64,000 bases of DNA from Scenedesmus sp. ARA3 (taxonomy: Eukaryota > Chlorophyta > Chlorophyceae > Sphaeropleales > Scenedesmaceae), in the NCBI GenBank assembly GCA_004335835.1, contig RWJK01001153.1, positions 1 through 64,000 on the forward strand, given 5' to 3'. The notes beneath the pieces were generated by a model. The model was not told the origin of the DNA and ran no database searches. It saw nothing but the letters and a program-made list of their open reading frames with translations. This document shows, piece after piece, positions 56,815-64,000 of this stretch. Position numbers and translations under genes: made by a program. The stretch's first letter is position 1. Each line of letters begins with the position of its first letter.

Positions 56815-58411
56815 TTGAAACAGCTCGCGGCTTGTTCTTGTCACCAGCAGCTGCCCATTCTGTTCTCTCGCCTTGCTGGCTGGCTGAATGGCAACGATCC
56901 CAGGCTGCAGCTGAAGAACAGCAGCACCAGCACAGGCAGCAGCACAAGCGCCAGCAGTAGCAGTGCCTTGCAGGACACACCTGAAAACAACGGGATTGTC
57001 TCGATGCGACCTGCTCAGCGTGCGAAGAAAGCAGAGGAGGCAGCAAACAAGCTGAGCAGCTTGGTGTGCAGTCCCCAAGTAACACAGCTGCTACAGCAAC
57101 CCCTGCCTCCTCAACCAACTGCAGCACAAATTGCAGTGCTAGACAGCTGCAGCAGCAGCCTGTTCAAGCTCTGCAACACCCTGCCTGATGAACTCCCCAA
57201 CACTGATGCAGGCAGAGCAGCAGCAGTCCAGCTGCTGAGGGGCGTGCTGCGCCACCATCCAGTGCACAGTGCTGGTGTGCCTGATGGTGTGGCTGCAGCA
57301 GCAGCAGCCGCAACAGCTGGCGGCAATGCTGCAGGTGTCTTATGGCAGCGTGGTGCAGCTCAATGCGACAGAAGGAGTCTGGCGTGCCGGCATGCAAGTG
57401 CTGTCTGGGCTCGTTGAGCTGTTGTACATCTGCACAAGGGGCGGCAGCTGCATGGCAGCTGTGGCTGAACTCATAGCCACAATGACTCAGCAGTTGCTTC
57501 AGTCAGGTGGGTGTGTTTGCTGCTGAAGCGTGTAGCCAAAAGCTTTGCTGTTCTTTGTCTGGCATGGTGGCTATCAATAACTTGGTTTGATGGGATAATG
57601 TGTTTCTTGTGGTGTTTGAATGTGCAGAAGCACTGAGGTGCCAAGTTTACAGGAATATGCGGGCGGCTTCTGTCCACTCACGTGCTCAATTAGTGGTCAA
57701 GATTTGCTTCAGTTCTCCTGTGACATGCGCTTACTTGCATTGCCTCGTTCAACATGCAATACACTAGCATACGGCACATCTGCTCAACTGCCTCACTTGC
57801 CACACAGCAAGCTTGGCTGGGCACTGCAGGCGGTTGATAAGCAACCTGCATCACAATGCAACTCAGTATGTTGCTGCTGCTGCTGCTGCTGATGCTGCTG
57901 CTGCTGCTGCTGCTGCTCGTGTACGTGTGCTTGCCAGCTTGACAGAGCTAGCACAGCTGCTGCTGCAGCAGCGGCAGCAGCGGCTGCCTGCCATGCGCGA
58001 AGGTGACTGCCCAGTGCTGCTGGCGACATTCGAGGTCCTGCTTAATCTGCCTACGTTATGGGCCAGGGCAACACAACATGTGCCCTCAGAACTGCCCACT
58101 CTGGTGCATGCAGCACAGCCGCTGCTGCGGCAGCTGCGGTGCTACGGCAGGCTTCTCTCAGCAGGCACAGCAGCAGCAGCAGCAGCGCCAGTAGACGTCA
58201 GCAGCCGGTCAGATGCGTGGATCTTGTACCACAGGCTGCAGCTAGCGTGCGGGGACTTTGTGTACCAGCTCTGCTATCAACTGCTGATGCAGCGGCAACT
58301 GGACGCAGCTGCAGCGCAGGCTGTCATCAGCTTGCGGCGGGAGCCTGCAGTGGCGGTGCTGCTGCTGCAGCTGCTGGCAGTCTACACCGCGCTGCTGCAC
58401 CAACACCACAG

Positions 58412-58454
<43 letters not shown>

Positions 58455-60318
58455 GAAACCCAAGGCAGCAAGCAGCAGCTGCGTGCAGACCTGCTAGCAG
58501 TTCCCGCCTTCCACCAGCATCCTGACATGCTGCAGCTGCTGCCACGCGGCCAGGCCTACCTGGATATCGCAGGTCAGTTAGTGGCTGAAAAGGACAAAGC
58601 AGGGTCCAGCACACGGTCGACCTGCCTCGTACGAGGTTATACAATTGTTGTTGCACTGGAGTGCAACTTGCGCCATGGCTGCATGCTGCAGCAGGGCAGC
58701 AGGGCAGCAGAGGGCGATGCCCCTGCGCTGTCGGCAGCTGCTGTGCGGCTGGTGCTGGAGCTGCAGCTGCTGGCTGCTGGTGCAGTGCAGCGCGTGCGGC
58801 TGCAACAGGCCCCTGCAGAACAAGAGAATGACCAGCACCGCCTGCTGCTGGGCAGCACGGCGCTGCGGCACCGACAGGTGAAAGCAGTCCATCAAGCTGG
58901 CAGCAGCTGCCTGCCGCCCGAAGTGCTGCAGCAGGCTGGGCTGCAGCTGCTGCAGGCGCTGGCGGCGCCGCTGCAGCAGCTGCAGCTGGCCGCAAGTATG
59001 GACGTATATACGGCGCTTGCTATGAGGGCTGTTGCAAACAACCAGCCCGGTTCGCCTGGCCAGCAGCTGCTGGCACTTACAGCTGCTGCACCTGCACTTG
59101 GAGTGCCACAGCTGCTGCAGGCAGCATCTGGTGAGGCCCTCTTAGCAGCAGTGCAGCAGGGTTTGCAGAGTTTGACGCTGCATGGTGACACCTGTCCCTG
59201 ATGTATGTTTGCCGGCAGGCTGTGGGTTTGGAATCTGCTGGTTTCTATTAGTGCGTGGCCAAGAGGTGCTCTGCAATACACAGAAGAGAAGTACTTTGCA
59301 ATGGCAGCCTGTTGGTGTGCGTGCTTGACTACCTCTCTGTTTGCTTGTATCTGCTTTTGTCTCCGTGTGCTTGCCTTGCACCGAATTGTCTGCGTGTGCA
59401 GCTTGCCAGGCCGGCAAAGCGGGCAGTTGCGCAACAATGTGTCACCACAATGCTGCATGCCTGTTGCAGCACGGGCCGTTTTGTAACTGCCCGCCTGTTG
59501 CTACCTAACAGGGCAGGGTTGGACGCATCCCCTCTGTTTAGCTTGGCAGCAGCACACCCGCAGGCCTTTACTGCCTTCCTCGACTGCTACCTGCGCTCAC
59601 CAGTGCTGCAAGCAGCAGACATGCCAGCAGCAGCTGAGGTGCTTGCACACGCAGCAGTTGCGGTACTGGGCAACTTGAGCAGGCCACCTGCAGCATTGGA
59701 AAGCACAGCAGCAGTGGCAGGCCTGGCGTCTGCTGTCACCAGCTTTACCAAGAGAGCAGTGCAGTTGACCAGGGAGGCAATCGTGCTGCAGGCTCAGGCA
59801 GCTGCTGCTGCAGCACAAGGTGATGTGCCTGCAGAAGCAGCAGCATACTTTCCAGCTGCTGTCACTTACATGGCCGATTTGCAGCAAGGCACCTTGACTG
59901 CTTGCCTGCTGAGTGCATCGCAGCATGGCAGCACCAGCAGCACTGCTGGCAGCAGCAGCAGCAGCAGCAGTAGCAGCAGCAGCCAGGCTGCTGCGAGCAC
60001 TGCCCTGCTGTCTGCGGTCGTTGCACGCAGCCTGGTGCATCTGGCAGATGCAATGGAGGCAGTTGGGCCCCAGCTGCTGTTCAGGTGCATCATGGCCAGA
60101 CCGCGGTACCACTGCAGGTGGGCGCCAGAGCAGGGCGACACAGCAGTCGTTCTGATTGCACATGACTGCAGCGGCAGCAGCGCAATGCACAACGCACCCG
60201 GCCAGTGGCATCTCTGGCACGCCAGCGTGCTGAAGGCCATGCGCCAGGTGGTGCTTGCTTTCACAGGGGCCGCGGCTGCACCACCTGCACCAGCAGCAGC
60301 AGCAGCAGGGGTTGACGC

Positions 60319-60352
<34 letters not shown>

Positions 60353-60928
60353 GCAGGGGTTGACGCAGCAGCAGCAGCAGCAGCAGCAGCGGCAGGGGTT
60401 GACGCAGCAGCGACAGGGGTCGCCGCAGCCGCCGCAGCAGCAGCAACAGGACCGTCAGCTGGTGGTGGCAGCAGTGCAGCCAGCAGCAGCAGCAGCAGCA
60501 GGGCTGGCCACCCCAGCAGCGCCCAGCAGATCGAGTGGGGCTACCTGCTGCAGCTGCAGCAGTGCAGCCCACGGTGGACAGCAGCATTCGCTGCATTTGA
60601 GGCCAAGTGGCCTGGCTGGCGTGACAATGCACAGGGGTCATTTTCTGCACGCACAGCCAGCAGTACTGAGGCCATACCTATCACAGAGCAGCAGTACACG
60701 GATGCGCTGGAGCTGTGCAGGGTGCTAGCAGCCGCTGCACCGCTGCCGCTGGTGTGCAACAACCCCAGCTGTGAGGGCCTGGCTCGAGTGAGCGAGGCGG
60801 CAGCTGCAAGCAAGCGCTGCGCTGTCTGCCGGTGCCACTACTGCAGCGCAGCCTGCCAGATGACTGACTGGAAGCGGCACAAGCGTGCATGTAAGGGCAT
60901 GGCTGCTGCTGGCCTGGCATGCGTTTGA
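56815..60928 (+). CDS. Large helical protein with C-terminal MYND zinc finger
   Basis: Coding potential runs in blocks at about 56815-57506, 57895-59188 and 59411-60928. The last 60 residues form a MYND finger (LVCNNPSCEG...RCAVCRCHYCSAACQMTDWKRHKRACK), a protein-protein or chromatin interaction module. The rest is Leu/Ala/Gln-rich and predicted helical, with no enzyme motif seen. The 5' end is uncertain: the first block opens with TTG, and its first in-frame ATG is at 57003. Between 57237 and 57400 the believable frame moves by +1 (from LLRGVLRHH to VWLQQQQPQQLAAMLQV), suggesting a missed intron or an indel. Joints around 57620-57900 and 59190-59411 are not resolved. An array of GVDAAA-type repeats lies at 60300-60440. 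TGTAA near 61166 may be the polyadenylation signal. Function unknown. Confidence 0.65.
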
Positions 60929-61653
60929 GGCTGCCACAGCTGCCCGTGCTCTGGCGGCGGGAGACTGTTGTACAACACTTGTGGGTGCACATGTTTAGAA
61001 TGGCCGTCTGCTGCTCTGCTGAAGAGTTTGGGGTGTTACTACGTGTGTTTTGGTGAGCCTGGGCATTCTGCTGCTTGTTGACAGAGTATCTGTTACTGGA
61101 CTGCAGCGAATAGCACGAGAAGTTGCCGCCCAGTGAGGGCATCTGGTTGAGGGTTTAGGCTCTGTAAGGCGGTCAAACCCTAGCTGGCCGCGGCATCATG
61201 GTACCGCAATGATGTCAGAGACCTAAGGCGTGATCGTGTGTTTCGCTGGAAGGGCTGGTTCCTTTCAAAGTCAAGTTGACTGCTGCACAAGAAGCAATGC
61301 AAGGGTATAGCTGGAAAGGCCATGCCGGCTTGTTACAGAGTACCAGTAGTAGTACTCCAGAACCCTGTTGTGCTGTGCTGGCGACCGCCGTGCCCTGCAT
61401 CTGCTTGCTGTGTCTGCATGCTCTGCAACTGTCGTCGTAAATGCCATCTTCTAAGTCCAACAGTTGATCGGCCTTCCTCTTACTACTGTTCCTGCTGTAC
61501 AAGCACTGTGCACTCTGGCTTCGCCACACCTGCCGCTATAAGCTCAGTCCAGCGCCGGTGGCATCTTACATTTGAACAATCTCTCTCAATTTCAAGCTAA
61601 ACTCCAGGGCTCAGCACGCTATCCCAACGGTTCCGACAGCAACACACAAAAGC
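60929..61653. other. Intergenic, no gene recognised
   Basis: This is the 3' flank of the MYND gene and the promoter of the next gene, both on the plus strand. It contains a TGTAA motif near 61166. Open frames are short and unsupported. Confidence 0.5.
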
Positions 61654-62209
61654 ATGGTCCCCGTCCCGTCGCTACGAGCTGTTGGTGCTCCTTGTATTCA
61701 TTCAAAAAGCGTATCACAAAATGTTACGTCCAATGCGCGTCTAAGCCGGCGAAGCAGCTATGCGCTGGCGAGCAGCAGCAGCAGCAGCAACCCACAGACA
61801 GCAGCAGCGCCAGCAGCACCAGCAGCAGCAACCCCAGCCTCAGCACCTGCTCCAGCAGCAGCAGCACCCTCAAAGTTGGAGTCGGAGGAGGCACGATTTC
61901 ATGAAGCCTTTGCAGCAGCATACACAATGAGCCAACTGTATGTCAAGGACAGGCCTGCAGCAGTGCCTCTCTCAGGTGACTCGCACGCAAGGTTGCTGTA
62001 TACAGCGCTGCTTGCTGGCCATATGTTATGGCTAGAGGCCCACATTCCGTACGACAGCTGCAGACCACGATAGCATGTGCAGCAGGTGGCTGCTGTTTTG
62101 AATGAGCAGCAGTGCTGCCAGCTGTGCTTTCCCAACCGTGCCTGCAGCGCTGCTACACATGCTGCTTTTGTCAAGCTGCGGTGTGTACAGCAGGTGTCAT
62201 GGGTTGAGG

Positions 62210-62260
<51 letters not shown>

Positions 62261-62313
62261 AGAGTGGGAGGCCCGCAGGAAGAAGCGTGACATGGAGGAT
62301 ATCCTGCTGGTGA

Positions 62314-62352
<39 letters not shown>

Positions 62353-64000
62353 ATTGCACGGGAGCAGTGCATCCCGAAAGGCAGCACAGCAAGCAGCTCA
62401 GGAGGCAGAACAAGAGGCAGCACAGCAGATCAGGCAGCAGCAGCAGCAGCAGCGCCAGCGGTGGCACCAGCAGCGCCAGCATGAGATGCAGCGCATCCAA
62501 AGACACAGCGCAGCCGGCAGGTCAAGAGCCAGCAGCAGCAGCAGCAGCATCATTACATCACACATTGGAGATTGTTTTGCTCCTGCAACAGCAGCAGCAG
62601 CAGCAGCAGGACAGCTGATTGCAACACAACCATTGGTGTAGCAGAGACAGCCAAGCTTCAGCCAGCAAGAAGTTTTGCACGCCTTAGTGCTAAGCCAGCT
62701 CACCTGACTCGCACAGCTGCCGCTGCTGCCGCTGCTGCCTGCTGCCTCTTATGCTGCACCGCCCCACAGTCCGCCAAGAAGCGCGGCAAGGATCAGGCTG
62801 CAGTGCAGAAAGGCCTGGAGCAGCTGGACGCACTCATGCCCAACCTGATAAACCTCAACAAGATGAAGCCGGCTGACTGGGTGAGAGGCATGATCGACGG
62901 AGTCAAAGAGAACAGAAAGCAACCAAGGTTGCTGACACCAAGGCGGCAGAGGCCTGCGAGGCCATGATGCAACAGCACAGTCTTTATTTGCTGCCAGCCT
63001 GTCCATCCTGCTTCTGCTTACAACATGCAGTGTCCACCACTGTTGTGTGTCAAGCTGCTGCTGCTGCTTGCTGACTTTTGCCAGGTCACGCTGTGTGAGG
63101 ATGTCAACAGCACCGCCAACAAGCTCATCCTGCTCAAAACAGGCACTGGTTACAAAGCCTGGGTATCCTCACCCTGTTGTTGCTGCTGCTGTTGCTTTTT
63201 TTGTCAAACCCATGCCAATCTGTCTCACCAGGTAACGCTGTCTGAGGACGTGAACAGCGCCGCCAACAAGCTCATCCTGCTCAAGACGGCCTTCCCCAGC
63301 GCTGACGTGTTCAGCGTCATCGCCAGCAGGCCCAAGACGCTGCTGCAGAGCGAGGACCGCATTGCAAGCGACGCACAGCAGGTGGGAGGAATCAAACAAA
63401 TAGTAAATATGCCAGCTGTAATTGCCGTGGACGCTGTCAGCACAGTTCTGGATATGTGTGGGAGCATGCGGCATGGTGCGCTTGTGGCGGCGTGTTGTGT
63501 TGGTATTTCGCAAGCAGGGCTTGGTGGCCGCAGTTCTGTCTAGGGGTGTCGGTTAGACCTGGCCCAAGATGCTGCTGCAGAGCGAGGAGCGTATCGCGAC
63601 GCGTAGCAGGTGGGGTGGCAGCGCCCTTGCTGTTCGGCCGCACGCGCTGCAACTTAAACAGGATAGTGGCGTTGCGGCAGTGGTGGCAGCTGCACACGTG
63701 CAGCGCTGAGCCTATTGGCTGGCTTGCTTCTGATGCATCTGCTGCTGCTGCTGCCTGCTTTTGCCGCAGTTTGCAAACACTGCTGAGCGCTGCGAACGCT
63801 ATTGACGCCATCACTCAGGCGGTGCCTTAGTTAAGTGGAACATGCTGCCTGCTGCTGCTGCTGCTGCTGCTGCTGCAGGTCAAAACACTGCTTAGCGCAG
63901 CCAAGGACATCGATGCCATCATCCAGGCTGTGCCTGAGCTGATTGACCCGGCCACTCTCAGCAGGAGCCTGGCATTCCTGGCAAGCTCATTCAGGGGCAA
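61654..64000 (+). CDS. mTERF-like helical-repeat protein, organelle-targeted, partial
   Basis: Runs off the right end. Supported exons are 61654-61975 (ends phase 1), 62263-62309, about 62343-62519 (Gln/Arg coiled coil), 62771 to about 62930, 63232-63381 and 63879 onward. The start (MVPVPSLRAVGAPCIHSKSV..., Ser/Arg-rich, no acid for about 70 residues) looks like a plastid or mitochondrial transit peptide. Later exons give KGLEQLDALMPNLINLNKM, then repeats of about 31 residues such as ILLKTAFPSADVFSVIASRP and LSAAKDIDAIIQAVPELIDP. Their FP...V...I...P pattern resembles mTERF motifs, whose proteins bind organelle nucleic acid. The acceptor of exon 2 follows a 50-bp CTG run. Exon edges are duplicated here too. 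The mTERF assignment is moderate; other helical-repeat families are possible. Confidence 0.55.
63086..63835 (+). repeat. Duplicated exon edges in the mTERF-like gene
   Basis: The start of exon 63232-63381 (encoding VTLSEDVNSAANKLILLKT) has a copy at 63086-63142 (VTLCEDVNSTANKLILLKT), also after a CAG acceptor. Its end (encoding PKTLLQSEDRIA plus a GTGGG donor) has a copy at about 63564-63610, where a TAG interrupts. The start of exon 63879 onward (KTLLSAAKDIDAIIQAVP) has a copy at about 63768-63829 (TLLSAANAIDAITQAVP, then a stop). Confidence 0.85.

Overview
The window looks like nuclear DNA from a green alga (Chlorophyta). The reasons are many short introns with GT-AG or occasional GC-AG borders, TGTAA motifs just downstream of several stop codons, secreted Ala/Cys-rich proteins, and pervasive CAG/CTG repeats read as poly-Gln, poly-Ala, poly-Ser or poly-Leu depending on frame. 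The moderate GC and extreme CAG load fit a Scenedesmus/Tetradesmus-like alga better than the GC-richer Chlamydomonas reinhardtii, but this is only a guess. Most open frames are shadows of the triplet repeats. I rebuilt exon chains by hand, checking intron phase at every junction.

Layout. (1) 1106-3465 (-): secreted dienelactone-hydrolase-family enzyme, 6 exons, 277 aa. (2) 4485-16676: a cluster of four secreted, Ala- and Cys-rich proteins. Three are clear paralogues on the minus strand (4485-6956, 9014-10780, 14983-16676). The fourth is a plus-strand gene of similar style (11122-13673) divergent from the second. I recognise no known family. (3) 17186-22305 and 24277-28838 (+): two tandem R2R3-MYB regulators with matching intron phases and huge low-complexity tails; the second has a run of acidic cassettes and an assembly gap. 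(4) 30708-35906 (-): SLC22-like organic-ion transporter of the major facilitator superfamily. (5) 37547-43497 (+): CLC chloride channel/antiporter, 14 exons, 1062 aa. (6) 44654-47403 (+): EgtB-type sulfoxide synthase (ergothioneine pathway). (7) 48169-54735 (-): RlmI-type rRNA methyltransferase with a probable organelle presequence, 9 exons, 764 aa. (8) about 56815-60928 (+): large helical protein ending in a MYND zinc finger. (9) 61654-64000 (+, runs off the end): organelle-targeted, mTERF-like helical-repeat protein.

The genes do not form one pathway; the secreted cluster and the MYB pair are local duplications. The most striking feature is structural. In seven of the genes, introns hold tandem, diverged copies of the edge of a neighbouring exon, including its 5' or 3' splice site: dienelactone hydrolase exon 3, the first secreted-protein gene, the second MYB, at least four exons of the transporter, EgtB exon 2, at least four exons of the methyltransferase, and the mTERF-like gene. 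Some copies keep frame and phase and could be alternative cassettes; others carry stops. In addition, (CTG)n microsatellites often sit exactly where the polypyrimidine tract of a 3' splice site should be. Other items are a perfect 43-bp inverted repeat, a roughly 325-bp MITE-like element next to it, a 31-bp minisatellite, a dispersed 59-bp repeat, two inferred GC-AG introns, and a coding 24-bp repeat inside the EgtB catalytic domain.
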